Counted from the stretch's first letter, positions 8,973 through 17,556 are shown. The stretch is 35,168 bases of DNA from Phycisphaerae bacterium (GCA_002711415.1 PARI01000006.1:28661-63828), one strand, 5' to 3'. Numbers and translations: made by a program. Notes: generated by a model from the letters alone, not told the origin.

Positions 8973-8999
8973 CAGTCCCCTATGTCCCCCTCTTTGATT
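8973..8999. repeat. GTCCCC-type short repeat remnant
   Basis: The stretch contains two close copies of a pattern read on the minus strand as GGGGGACA and AGGGGACT. Similar GGGGACA-rich ends are often seen beside REP/RAYT-type mobile repeats. No transposase gene is nearby and only one instance is present in the window, so this is a weak call. Confidence 0.2.
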
Positions 9000-9091
9000 A
9001 CCCATGATCAGCAAGCGCTCCGACAGGTCCAGCACCTTGCAGTGCATGTCATGACTGCCGCCAATGGCCTGTCAGTGCGTGGATGATTGAC

Positions 9092-11158
9092 TCAGGGAAT
9101 ACACAGGCCCCAGTTGCCCAGCAGAACCCCCAGATCGACGCCATCCACGACGAGGTCACCGTTCAGGTCGGCGATCGGGTTGTTGGTTCCCCATGCGCCG
9201 AGCATCTGCCCGAGATCGCCGCCGTCTACCAGTCCATTGCCATCAAGATCACCCGGGCAATCGGCCGGGCATTCGTCGGCCACAAAGTTGCCGCCATTGT
9301 CGGTCCATGCGCCCACGATCTGGCCGGTGGTCGAGTTGCCACACACCGTGGTGTTGGTGAGTGATGAGGTTGCCTGGGGTGAAATGAACATGCCCCCGAA
9401 ATCCGAGATGTTGTCACGGACCGTGCATCCGATGAAGTCCACGGTGCCATCTGCGATGTACACCCCGGCATCACCGCCACAGCCCGGGAACGGGCATCCG
9501 CCGGCATTGTTCTCGATCACGCAGTCTATGAACATGGCATCGGTGGCCGGGATCTCCGGATTATCAATCTGGTCGCTGACATAGACGCCGCCGGGAAGAA
9601 ATCCCGAACTGCAGTCGGCGATCCTGCACCCCTGGAGTGATCCATTGAAGTTTCCGAGGATCACGCCGGCGAACTGGTCATTGCCGAACTGGATGTTGCA
9701 GTTGATGACCGATGCCGTGGAATCGTAGAGGACCATCGTCGTCACCTCCAGGTTCTCAACGGTGACCTGCTTGGTGCCCTGGCGAACCAGGCCGAGTACT
9801 CCATCGATGATCACGGCAGGGCTGCCGTCGCGGTTCTTTTCGCCGATCAATGACACCGCGGCGTCTTCGATGATTCCCGGTGCCCCGTAGATGCCCGCGG
9901 CGATCATGATCGTGTCACCGTCACGCGCAGCATCGACGGCATCGTCGATCGTGGAGAAGTCCTCGGGCACGTAGAGGATGCTGCAGTCGTCACGCACGAT
10001 GTTCCCGCCCGCCGGTGTCCATTTTCCGGAGATCTGTCCAGGGGTGTTGCCACAGATCCTGGTCTCGCTGATGGTTGTGGAACCATCCTGGAGCATGATC
10101 CCGCCTGCATCGAGTGTGGCCATGTTCTCCCGGATCTCGCATTCGGTCATGACGAGGACGCTGTCGGCCGCACTGATTCCGCCACCGGAATCCGAGGCCG
10201 TGTTGCCCTCGATCCGGCATTCGATGATCGACACGTCGCTCTGCAGGGCGGTGATCGCGCCGCCGGAACCTTGTGCCATGTTGTTGATGAACATGCAGTC
10301 CAGGAGTGTCACGGCGGACTGTTCGAAGAATGCGGCGCCGCCGTCATCGGACTCGTTCGCATCGAAGATGCAGTCGTCGAACGTCGGTTCGCCATTGATG
10401 CAGGATACGCCACCGCCCCGCACGTTCGTGAACAGGCAGTTCTCGATCACCGGGTCGGACGAACTGATGGCCATGCCCGGGCCGCCGGTCTTCCTGCTGT
10501 TGCCGACGAAATGGATGTCCCGGACCGTCACGCCCTCCAGGTCGTTGATCGACATGATCGGCGGCGCGATCCCGGTGCCGGGCTTGGGGCCGATGAAGAC
10601 CGATGGGTTTCCATCGGTGCCGAGTTCGCCCTGGATCAGGATGTTGTCGACACCGGGCGTGAGGTCGGTCTCGTGGTAGGTGCCCGCAGCGATCAGGATC
10701 GTGTCGTATTCGTCAGCGGCGTCAAGCGCCTCCTGGATGGTCAAGTATTCACCTGGAACCTCGCGGATGTCGATGATCCTGATGAGGCCGGGCGTGCCTG
10801 TCTTGCACGCCAGGGCGTTGAAGTAGGGGATCTCGGTCACGGCGATGTCCATCGGCACCTGCCAGTCGAAGATTCCCGGAGGAATGGTGGCATCGAAGTA
10901 GAGTCCGTCATGCACACAGTCCTCGCCCGAGGTGATCGTGCGCGGTGTTCCGCCCGGCCCACCGATGCCCCACCTGATGACATCTCCGCGCTCGGCGTAG
11001 ACGACCGTGGGCGTGAAGACGGTGCCACCGTGATGGACTTGATGATCCTGGGCAGAAGCGGAGCCAGTCAGCATGAGAACCGAGCCGACGAACATGCCGG
11101 CAAGGCTTGAGGGGGCGATGCCATGATGGCGCAAGGGCCTGGTGAGGCGGGGATCCAT
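9092..11158 (-). CDS. Secreted cupredoxin-like, beta-helix, dockerin-tailed protein
   Basis: The start is ATG at 11158, with GGAGAAAG just upstream; upstream frame to 11389 is non-coding in style. The 688-residue product begins with a basic stretch and a hydrophobic signal segment ending near ASAQ. Residues about 38-135 look like a plastocyanin-type cupredoxin fold (GDVIRWGIGG, PRTITSGEDC, IPPGIFDWQVP). The usual copper His residues are missing: PRT replaces PHT, and CKTG replaces the C..H motif. The rest is a right-handed parallel beta-helix with NosD-like openings (TIQEALDAADEYDTILIAAG) in two blocks. It ends in a dockerin-like pair, DLDGNGLVDGGDLG and DLNGDLVVDGVDLG, and a terminal GLCIP. 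It probably sits outside the cytoplasm; substrate and enzyme activity are unknown. Confidence 0.85.
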   Translation of the reverse strand: MDPRLTRPLRHHGIAPSSLAGMFVGSVLMLTGSASAQDHQVHHGGTVFTPTVVYAERGDVIRWGIGGPGGTPRTITSGEDCVHDGLYFDATIPPGIFDWQVPMDIAVTEIPYFNALACKTGTPGLIRIIDIREVPGEYLTIQEALDAADEYDTILIAAGTYHETDLTPGVDNILIQGELGTDGNPSVFIGPKPGTGIAPPIMSINDLEGVTVRDIHFVGNSRKTGGPGMAISSSDPVIENCLFTNVRGGGVSCINGEPTFDDCIFDANESDDGGAAFFEQSAVTLLDCMFINNMAQGSGGAITALQSDVSIIECRIEGNTASDSGGGISAADSVLVMTECEIRENMATLDAGGIMLQDGSTTISETRICGNTPGQISGKWTPAGGNIVRDDCSILYVPEDFSTIDDAVDAARDGDTIMIAAGIYGAPGIIEDAAVSLIGEKNRDGSPAVIIDGVLGLVRQGTKQVTVENLEVTTMVLYDSTASVINCNIQFGNDQFAGVILGNFNGSLQGCRIADCSSGFLPGGVYVSDQIDNPEIPATDAMFIDCVIENNAGGCPFPGCGGDAGVYIADGTVDFIGCTVRDNISDFGGMFISPQATSSLTNTTVCGNSTTGQIVGAWTDNGGNFVADECPADCPGDLDGNGLVDGGDLGQMLGAWGTNNPIADLNGDLVVDGVDLGVLLGNWGLCIP

Positions 11159-11327
11159 GTCTTTCTCCGGTTGAGCCCACGAGTATTGAAGTGGTTCCAA
11201 TCTAGCAGATGGGTGTCCGGTGTCAGGGGGGGGAATGCTTGAATTGTCGGTGGAAAATGCCTCTGGACCGGCTCCTGTCGAGTTGGACGGGCCTGTCGTG
11301 GCCTGCGGATTCAGGCCGGAAGTCCGA

Positions 11328-11744
11328 TCACTCCCCGGATTGTCGATCGAAGTTCCGATGGGCCATGCCGCTGACCTCCAGGAACCCATGGGAGGCGTAG
11401 ACGGGAACGATCTCCTTGTTGCAGCACAGGTCGAGCATGTAGAAGCCGGAGTATCGCGCCACGATTCTCCGGATCAGCTCCCGCGCGATCCCGCGGCCCT
11501 GGTACCCGGGAAGCACTTCAAGCAGCGGGATGTACGAGCTGTAGCATCCATCTGAAATGACGTTGATGAATCCGACGACATGTCCGGTGGTTTCATCGAT
11601 CGACAGCTCGATCCCGTGGCTGGCCGAGAGGATCTCCAGGTGCTTCTGGGCCGATGGCGGGTTCGGCCACTCGACGAAGAAGCCCTGGAGGCATGACGCG
11701 TCGATACCTTCAAGGTCCGCCTGGAACCGGATTCCGTCAATCAT
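11328..11744 (-). CDS. GNAT family N-acetyltransferase
   Basis: The 138-residue protein carries the acetyl-CoA binding motif A, read as LPGYQGRGIARELIRRI near residues 85-101, after the strand SYIPLLEV. The C-terminal part has the LCCNKEIVPVYASHGF segment typical of motif B (N...Y...GF). I choose ATG at 11744 because AAGGA lies 7 bases upstream; an ATG at 11765 would add 7 residues but has no ribosome binding site. The family transfers an acetyl group to amines on small molecules or proteins; the substrate cannot be told. The gene is alone, with a 169-base gap to the next minus-strand gene. Confidence 0.88.
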   Translation of the reverse strand: MIDGIRFQADLEGIDASCLQGFFVEWPNPPSAQKHLEILSASHGIELSIDETTGHVVGFINVISDGCYSSYIPLLEVLPGYQGRGIARELIRRIVARYSGFYMLDLCCNKEIVPVYASHGFLEVSGMAHRNFDRQSGE

Positions 11745-11912
11745 GGGGTCGTCCTTGCTGGTCATGGGTGTTCATGGCACTGGAGAATTGGCCCTGGGCC
11801 CCTTGGGCCTGCATGCACCTGGAGCAAGTGAACAGGATAGTGATCACCGGCAGCCATGAAAAGCCAGGCCCTGCTGCCTGTTCTTCCATGGTGTATTTAT
11901 CACGCGCTGTAC

Positions 11913-11971
11913 ATTCTGCAACAGAATCATGAGCTTATCTGATACCGTGGATTGATATCGAACATCGATGT
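11913..11971. promoter_or_regulatory. Two palindromes upstream of the small dockerin gene
   Basis: ATTCTG-CAA-CAGAAT (11913-11927) and the perfect palindrome ACATCGATGT (11962-11971) lie in the divergent region between the acetyltransferase gene and the gene at 11992. The second lies just upstream of the ribosome binding site AAGGAG. They could be operators or transcript hairpins; I see no regulator gene beside them. Confidence 0.3.
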
Positions 11972-11991
11972 GATATTGCAAGGAGAAAGAC

Positions 11992-12765
11992 ATGAGAAAC
12001 GCATGCATGACCGGGGCGGTCACACTTGTTGGATTTGGCCTGGTACTGATCGGCACATCCGGGGAGCATGAGCCTGGCAGGGCGTTTGCATCAACTTCGC
12101 CTGTTCCGTCCAGGCACCTGGATTCGGGTGACTGCAAGAACGCAGATCCGGATGAAGCCTGGTTTTCAAATCGTGCCAACTACATCGAACCAATACCTGG
12201 TAACCCATGTCCGGGATGGCCATTCATAGGTCGACCTCAACCTGGGGGCTCTTATCTTGAACAGACGGGTTCTCAACACAACGATACAGTTGACTTGAAT
12301 CTAGATGGACGGCAAGAAGTGAGTATTGCTGGCGAACTCAGATGGGAAAATGGCAAGTGGAACTACGACTCTCAAGGTACATTTGGAACCATGGCATACC
12401 TGAACTACACGGATGGAGTCACTATGGCCAGGTTCATTCGTATCATTGACATCAAGGCAATTCCAGCCCCTCCAGATCCAGATGCGGATGGCGATCCAGG
12501 CAGTGTTGCTATCTCAAGAGCGCATGTTCGTGGCTATTTCGATGTTGATGGCGATGGAAAGCAGGATGCCATCATTCAAGTCGGCTCACGAGAATGTGAT
12601 CTCTGGGACGACGAGGGTTGCTCAGACTATCTATGGACAGTGGACTATTACTGGCTGAAGAACATCACGTCCACGGACGATCCCCTGGCTGCCGATCTGA
12701 ACCATGATGGCTCCGTGAACGGAGAAGACCTTGGAATTCTTCTTGCATCATGGACAGGTGTCTGA
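11992..12765 (+). CDS. Secreted protein with single dockerin-like tail
   Basis: AAGGAG six bases before the ATG fixes the start. The 257-residue protein begins with a hydrophobic signal segment (residues about 7-24). The middle has no family I recognise but is rich in acidic and aromatic residues and contains an EF-hand-like calcium loop, DVDGDGKQD, near residue 183, similar to FG-GAP/VCBS loops. The C-terminus holds one dockerin-like unit, DLNHDGSVNGEDLGILLASW, without the terminal Cys of the other dockerin proteins here. It is convergent with the DUF2585 gene, with 14 bases between them. It is probably an exported calcium-binding protein of unknown role. Confidence 0.75.
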   Translation: MRNACMTGAVTLVGFGLVLIGTSGEHEPGRAFASTSPVPSRHLDSGDCKNADPDEAWFSNRANYIEPIPGNPCPGWPFIGRPQPGGSYLEQTGSQHNDTVDLNLDGRQEVSIAGELRWENGKWNYDSQGTFGTMAYLNYTDGVTMARFIRIIDIKAIPAPPDPDADGDPGSVAISRAHVRGYFDVDGDGKQDAIIQVGSRECDLWDDEGCSDYLWTVDYYWLKNITSTDDPLAADLNHDGSVNGEDLGILLASWTGV

Positions 12766-12779
12766 ACCCGAGTCCTGCT

Positions 12780-13376
12780 CTACATTCCCGCCTGCCAGTC
12801 GCGAACCGAATCGATCGGGTAGAGGAGCATGAGGATGTTCAATGACAGGTTGTCCCGGATCAACAGCAGCAGCATCGTCTCCAGGACGATGACGATCAGG
12901 ATCGAGAGCCAGGTCGGGAGTCTCCAGGCCAGCAGGAATCCGCATGACATGAAGACGATGTCCGAGACCGAGTTCAGGATGGAGTCGCCCGTGTAGCCCA
13001 GGGCGATGGTCGCTTCCCGATAGCGGTTGATGATGAACGGCGTGTTCTCCAGGATCTCCCCCCCGGCTTCGAGGATGACCGCGCACAGCAGGCGGATGCC
13101 GGCCGGCTGCAGGAACTTCACCTGGCGTGACAGCAGCCACAGTAGAAAATAGAAGAGGAACCCGTGGGTCACGTGGGTGAACGTGTACCAGTCGGCGATG
13201 TGCTGGGAATTCTCCGAGCTGTTGACCGCGCCATGCCAGAGCTTGATCGTCCCGTTCTCGCAGGTGAACGGTCGGCCCATGGCCGCCAGGACACCGACGG
13301 TCACGGCGATGACGCCCAGGGAGACCGAGATGGACGGGATCCAGCGATTGGATGGTGTCGGTGTGAGCGTGTTCAT
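12780..13376 (-). CDS. DUF2585 (UPF0314) family integral membrane protein
   Basis: The 198-residue protein shows the conserved features of the DUF2585 family: ENSQHIADWYTFTHVTHGFLFY near residues 55-76, the acidic helix EAGGEILENTPFIINRYR near 104, GDSILNSVSDI near 129 and IRDNLSLNILMLL near 173. About five membrane helices are visible, starting with residues 14-33. Function of the family is not established. The many conserved His, Asp and Glu residues in or near the membrane suggest an enzyme or metal site, which is inference. The start at 13376 gives the usual family length. It lies 35 bases downstream of the D-lactate dehydrogenase gene on the same strand and may be co-transcribed with it. 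Confidence 0.85.
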   Translation of the reverse strand: MNTLTPTPSNRWIPSISVSLGVIAVTVGVLAAMGRPFTCENGTIKLWHGAVNSSENSQHIADWYTFTHVTHGFLFYFLLWLLSRQVKFLQPAGIRLLCAVILEAGGEILENTPFIINRYREATIALGYTGDSILNSVSDIVFMSCGFLLAWRLPTWLSILIVIVLETMLLLLIRDNLSLNILMLLYPIDSVRDWQAGM

Positions 13377-13411
13377 GTCACTTGTTCATCGGCATATCGA
13401 CCGATCCGGGT

Positions 13412-15097
13412 TCACCAACCGCGGGCCTTGCTCGTCCTCCCGATCCCGGGATTGAAGGTGTTGGTCGGATCCAGTTCCCGGTAGAAGTCCTTGACGACCT
13501 GTTCGGCCTCGTACTGGTGACCGAAATTGTGCTCGGCGGGGAACTTCGCGCCGCGAGCCTCCAACCGTTCCAGCATCAGCTTCTTGATCCGCTTCAGGTC
13601 GGTTCCCTTGCGGTAGACGTAGATGTTGTGGAACACGTGGCACATGTAGTGCCCGTAGGACAGCTCCATCACCATGTCCCTGGTGAGTTCCTCCGGCAGC
13701 TGCTCGACCCATTCCGGATCGCTGCTGAGCAGCGCAACGTCCAGGGCCAGTGGCTCCTCGGTGGTTCGTTGATGCAGGTTCTGGTATCGGATGCCCGCGC
13801 CCGCGGCACTGAAGCGATGGAGCAGGGCGGCCTCCTGTTCCTGCTCGGTGCATTCGAAGAATCCCACGCCGTCGGTCCCGCCCCAGTCGTCCTCGAGGTA
13901 GCGCCTGGACTCGTCGATCGCTTCATCCGCGGTGACCAGGATCAGCAGGTGCTCGTAGGCATCCCGGTATTCACGAAGCCGCCTGGGCAGGTGCTGCGGG
14001 AACAGCTTGCCGGCGTAGTACAGGAGGATGTCGGGCAGGTACCTGGGCAGGAACGGAATCTTGTTCAGCAGGTACTCGGCCTTCGCCTTGAGGGCGTATG
14101 CCCGCGGAAGCCGATCGGTACCGAGATGCTTGATCGCCAGGGCGACATCCTTGGCGTACTTCTCCGCGATGTTGAAGGTCGACCGGTTCATGTACTCGCA
14201 CATCTCGGGAAGATGTTCGAAGGTGCCCAGCACGTGTCGACGCATGGTGACGAAGTGATCGGGGTCGTTGGTCCCCAGGACGAAGACCTGCTTCTTCTTC
14301 GGAACCGGGAACGTGTCGACCCGTACCGCGAAGCAGGCGACCTTGCCGGCACTGCCGCTGGCTTCGTGCAGTCGCCTGGGGTCGGCGTTGTACCGGTTGG
14401 GCACCGTCGCATCGAGATCACGGATCCGGTTGACGTAGTCGATGTCCGAGGCGACCCGTCCATCATCGACCAGGTCCGCATCCGTGAACTCGCCCGACTC
14501 GAGCCGGTGGAGGATCTCCTCGGGCGTCGTGCCGAGGTTCCGGATCCCCAGGTGGTCGACCAGCTCCAGTGTCCCATCCTGGTTCACCCGTGCGTACAAC
14601 GAGAACTCCGTGTAGGAGGAGCCTCGCTTGCACAGCGCGCCACCGGCGTTGTTGGCCACTCCACCGATGACCGTTGCGCCGATGGTCGTGGATCCAAGCA
14701 CGGAGTGGGGGACTCGATCGATCTTCTTCAGTTCCTGGCCGAGTTCAAAGAGGGTCGTGCCGGGGAAGGCCAGGGCCTGTGTCCCGTCCCTGAGCAGTCG
14801 GAGGCCGCGGAGTCGGCTGGTATTGATGATGACCACGTTGCGGTCGTAGTCGAATCCATCCGGCGAAGATCCACCCGTCAGACCCGTCTTCGTGGCCTGC
14901 ATGATGATGACGCAGTCGGCATCGACCGCCGCTTCCAGCACCTGCCACAACTGGACCAGGGTCGATGGGAAGATGACCGCGGCGGCTCCACCAAACCCGT
15001 AGCGGAAACCGGATCGGTAGTACGCGGTGTCCATCTCCCTGGTGAGGACGTTGGCATCTCCGACGATGTCCTTGAATGTCCGTGCGAGTTCAGCCAT
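13412..15097 (-). CDS. dld: Quinone-dependent D-lactate dehydrogenase
   Basis: This 561-residue protein matches the E. coli Dld type along its length. The PP-loop FAD domain includes YYRSGFRYGFGGAAAVIFP, QATKTGLTGGSSPDGFDYDR, GTTLFELGQEL and GATVIGGVANNAGG, with AYALKAKAEYLLNK and a long membrane-binding domain after it. Dld oxidises D-lactate to pyruvate at the membrane and passes electrons to quinone. I place the start at 15097, where the conserved domain begins and a weak GGGA lies upstream. An ATG at 15142 would add 15 residues and overlap the upstream membrane-protein gene by 11 bases. The gene is probably in one transcript with the upstream small membrane protein and the downstream DUF2585 gene. 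Confidence 0.93.
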   Translation of the reverse strand: MAELARTFKDIVGDANVLTREMDTAYYRSGFRYGFGGAAAVIFPSTLVQLWQVLEAAVDADCVIIMQATKTGLTGGSSPDGFDYDRNVVIINTSRLRGLRLLRDGTQALAFPGTTLFELGQELKKIDRVPHSVLGSTTIGATVIGGVANNAGGALCKRGSSYTEFSLYARVNQDGTLELVDHLGIRNLGTTPEEILHRLESGEFTDADLVDDGRVASDIDYVNRIRDLDATVPNRYNADPRRLHEASGSAGKVACFAVRVDTFPVPKKKQVFVLGTNDPDHFVTMRRHVLGTFEHLPEMCEYMNRSTFNIAEKYAKDVALAIKHLGTDRLPRAYALKAKAEYLLNKIPFLPRYLPDILLYYAGKLFPQHLPRRLREYRDAYEHLLILVTADEAIDESRRYLEDDWGGTDGVGFFECTEQEQEAALLHRFSAAGAGIRYQNLHQRTTEEPLALDVALLSSDPEWVEQLPEELTRDMVMELSYGHYMCHVFHNIYVYRKGTDLKRIKKLMLERLEARGAKFPAEHNFGHQYEAEQVVKDFYRELDPTNTFNPGIGRTSKARGW

Positions 15098-15131
15098 GAG
15101 CGGGTTCCCGTCATGATGGCGTTCGACTGTA

Positions 15132-15659
15132 TCAGCGCCCATAGATCTGGATGATCAGGAGAAACAGCAGCAAGGGTGGAATGATGCCGGCCAGGGCGGC
15201 CTGGGTCATGATTCCAAGGATGGGCAGCAGCCTGCCCGAGGCCAGGCTCGCCAATGCGAGTATCACGGCGACCAGTGACACGAGCATGCCAAGAAGCACG
15301 ACCCCGAGCATTGGAAAGAAGAACTGGTCAGCAACGTCTGATCGGGTCTCCGCAGCGATCCAGACCTGGATCACCACGATGATGCAGCTGCACATCCCGT
15401 AGATCACCGACACTCGGCTGGCTATCGATGCCATCGCGGAGATCGGGTCCTCGTCCATGGTCACCCGGAAGAAGTCCCACGTCAGCACCCTGCGTGCAAG
15501 TCCTCCTCTGCGTTCGGCCGGGGGCTTTGGCTCGACCGGTGCAGGGTGCAGTGGAGGGTGGCTGGCGATCTCGCATTCCGTTCGAGGGCGGTCTGCCTCG
15601 TCGCTGGCCTCGCAGTGGTTGTTCGCGGCAGCACTCGGTGGCTCTGGCAACGTGATCAT
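15132..15659 (-). CDS. Hypothetical membrane protein with proline-rich N-terminus
   Basis: I do not recognise this protein. The ATG at 15659 gives 175 residues; a GTG at 15701 would add 14. Neither has a strong ribosome binding site. The first 65 residues are polar and rich in Pro, Ala and Glu and are likely cytoplasmic and disordered. Three hydrophobic helices follow, around residues 85-105, 116-138 and 145-170. The order 'polar head, then three helices' resembles DUF4190-type small membrane proteins, but the match is weak. It lies directly upstream of dld, whose possible early start overlaps its stop. Confidence 0.6.
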   Translation of the reverse strand: MITLPEPPSAAANNHCEASDEADRPRTECEIASHPPLHPAPVEPKPPAERRGGLARRVLTWDFFRVTMDEDPISAMASIASRVSVIYGMCSCIIVVIQVWIAAETRSDVADQFFFPMLGVVLLGMLVSLVAVILALASLASGRLLPILGIMTQAALAGIIPPLLLFLLIIQIYGR

Positions 15660-15796
15660 CCTGAAAGTTGGATACTGGCCAGGCCCTACTGTACCAGACA
15701 CCCCGTCATGAGATCGGAGTCATCTGCATCCTGGGATTGGCCCTGATAGGATCAGCATCATCATGTTCGAACAATTCAGCAACAGGAGATCTGATC

Positions 15797-16090
15797 ATGT
15801 CATTTGATTCAAAAACGGTGGACAAGCGGACCGGAACCCTCTCCGTACTTGGACAGGTCCTGAGCGGTCTTGGTGTGGCATTGGCCTTGCTGGGAGCAAT
15901 CGCGATGGTCTTCGGGATTGTGGCGGAGATTCGAGAATTGGCCATGGACAGCCCGATGTTCGGTCTCGAATCAACATTGGCCGGGGCATCCATGTTGTTG
16001 TGGGGATTGGCCTTGTCCGCGGCCGGTGGCGTCCTTCATGCCATCCGTTCGATCGCGGTCAACTGTGCTCGTATCGCCGAGTCGAAGTAG
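15797..16090 (+). CDS. Small membrane protein with two helices
   Basis: CAGGAG eight bases before the ATG at 15797 sets the start; the open frame upstream to 15668 is not needed. The 97-residue product has two hydrophobic segments, around residues 15-40 and 53-75, joined by a short acidic loop, and a short C-terminal tail. The gene is 37 bases ahead of the hydrolase gene at 16128 and may be transcribed with it. I do not recognise the family. Confidence 0.65.
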   Translation: MSFDSKTVDKRTGTLSVLGQVLSGLGVALALLGAIAMVFGIVAEIRELAMDSPMFGLESTLAGASMLLWGLALSAAGGVLHAIRSIAVNCARIAESK

Positions 16091-16127
16091 CCACAGGCAG
16101 GCTCGTGCTGCCGGAATGAGGATATCA

Positions 16128-17204
16128 ATGAATCAAATCATGCGCCTTGCTGTCATCGTGTCTCTTCTCGGTGCATCACAAGCCTGTTACGGGGAATCGT
16201 ATCCAGGCACGACCGATGCCACGTCGAACACATACGGCAAGCTCGGACCCTACACCGTTCTCATGTCCGAAGTGTCCGATCAGGGGTTGCTCCTGGTGCC
16301 GCACTCTGCTGAAGCGACGAGGTCACGTAAGAAGTGGCCGGGCCTCGTGTTCGCCCATGGTCTATGCGGCCCGGCACGGAGCTACTCCGATACGCTCGAG
16401 CGATTGTGTTCATGGGGATTCGTGATCATCGCCAACCAGGAACAGGAAGATTGTGGCGTCATGAACATCCGACAGCCGCTGCAATCGCTGGGAAGCCATG
16501 CCAAGTTCCAGCACTGTGCGGATTCAATGATCATGGCCGGGAATATCAGGAAGAACCTCCATTATCTCGCTTCACGAAGCGACGTGAATCCGGAGGCCCT
16601 GGCATTGATCGGCCACAGCATGGGGGGTGGGGTGTCGATCGACGTGGCGGTATCGGTGAACGCCGACCACGCGGATCTCGTCAAGGCGGTGATTGCCATA
16701 GCACCATGGAACGGTGCCCATCCGACACCAAGCTCGGTCGTCGCCCAGATCGATGCGCCGCTGCTGCTCTTCTGCTCCATGACCGATTCATTGTGTCCAT
16801 GCTCAGGTCCGGCAACCATCACCGATACGCAGGGGCCATTCACCACTCCGGCTTCGATCGGGATTCCCATGCTGTTCGGTCCCGGGGCCGATGCGCATTG
16901 GAATGGAGGCGTTGATGCCATCTACAAGAATGCAGCCACGGCGACGTTGATGAAGGTCGACAAGGCGAATCACATGACGATCGCCGGCACGGATGGCGTG
17001 CAGATGCAGCACCTGGCGTACCAGTCAACCAAGTTGTACGGACTCAATTTCAATAATCCGGATCGGCCCTACACGATGATTCCCACGCTCGAATACAGCG
17101 TGGCGTTCCTCTACGACGTGCTGGATATCGATCGTCGAGAGGGCAGGAAGGTGATGGAATCGGCCAGGAAGGATGCTCGCATCTCGGAAGTGCGTTCGAA
17201 GTAA
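16128..17204 (+). CDS. Secreted alpha/beta hydrolase, cutinase / polyester-hydrolase-like
   Basis: GAGG seven bases upstream supports ATG at 16128, giving 358 residues with a signal peptide (MRLAVIVSLLGASQA). The fold is the dienelactone hydrolase/cutinase type: LVFAHGLCG (oxyanion region, about residue 70), nucleophile Ser164 in GHSMGGG, Asp220 in CSMTDSLCP and His282 in ANHMT. The IAPW segment after the nucleophile and the strand before Asp220 resemble bacterial cutinases and PET hydrolases. It carries several Cys pairs that could form disulfides, which suits an exported enzyme. It likely cleaves esters, perhaps of polyesters or lipids; the substrate is not shown by the sequence. A chlorophyllase-like or lipase role is also possible. 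Confidence 0.82.
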   Translation: MNQIMRLAVIVSLLGASQACYGESYPGTTDATSNTYGKLGPYTVLMSEVSDQGLLLVPHSAEATRSRKKWPGLVFAHGLCGPARSYSDTLERLCSWGFVIIANQEQEDCGVMNIRQPLQSLGSHAKFQHCADSMIMAGNIRKNLHYLASRSDVNPEALALIGHSMGGGVSIDVAVSVNADHADLVKAVIAIAPWNGAHPTPSSVVAQIDAPLLLFCSMTDSLCPCSGPATITDTQGPFTTPASIGIPMLFGPGADAHWNGGVDAIYKNAATATLMKVDKANHMTIAGTDGVQMQHLAYQSTKLYGLNFNNPDRPYTMIPTLEYSVAFLYDVLDIDRREGRKVMESARKDARISEVRSK

Positions 17205-17238
17205 GAAGTGCGTGGTTCAGTGCAGGCTTGTTATCGAC

Positions 17239-17448
17239 TCATGCACACAGCTTGTAGTCGATGAAGTTCGGCCGTATGTGGACAGTGGGGCTCATGATCG
17301 TGATTGGGCCAGTGTCCTCGATCATGACCTTCAGTTCATTACGGGGTTCGGCTGAGAGTGTGAGGCTTGTAAAGCCTGTTGAATCCTGCGTTTGGATTGC
17401 TTTCTGGCATGGTCGATCGCAGATGCCCTGGCATTTTCCATAGCACAT
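17239..17448 (-). CDS. Small Cys-rich protein with four evenly spaced cysteines
   Basis: A 69-residue protein starts at ATG 17448 with AAGGA eight bases upstream, a good ribosome binding site. The longer open frame to 17532 lacks one. Cys2, Cys6, Cys10 and Cys14 are spaced by exactly four residues (C-x3-C-x3-C-x3-C), followed by a mixed polar and hydrophobic stretch that looks like beta strands and a final Cys two residues before the end. Residue use in the rest is protein-like. No signal peptide is seen. Regular Cys spacing could bind a metal or iron-sulfur cluster, or be a modified-peptide leader; neither is shown. It lies convergent to the hydrolase gene and divergent from the ammonia-lyase gene. 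Confidence 0.5.
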   Translation of the reverse strand: MCYGKCQGICDRPCQKAIQTQDSTGFTSLTLSAEPRNELKVMIEDTGPITIMSPTVHIRPNFIDYKLCA

Positions 17449-17556
17449 GTTCTGTTTCCTTCTTCTGGGGTCTATTAAGGATGAAGCAGTTGTATCGATC
17501 CCATGGAGGCCAATCTTGAGCCTGAGTCTCAATATCCATGATTTGTATTATTTGGA

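Noticed and set aside
10271-11110. A long plus-strand frame opposite the cupredoxin/beta-helix gene
   Set aside because: It is antisense to a gene with a good start, signal peptide and dockerin tail; no family pattern is seen in it.
13382-15154. A 590-codon open frame on the plus strand opposite dld
   Set aside because: It lies antisense to a clear dld gene, in a GC-rich region where antisense frames stay open by chance, and its translation has no domain-like pattern.
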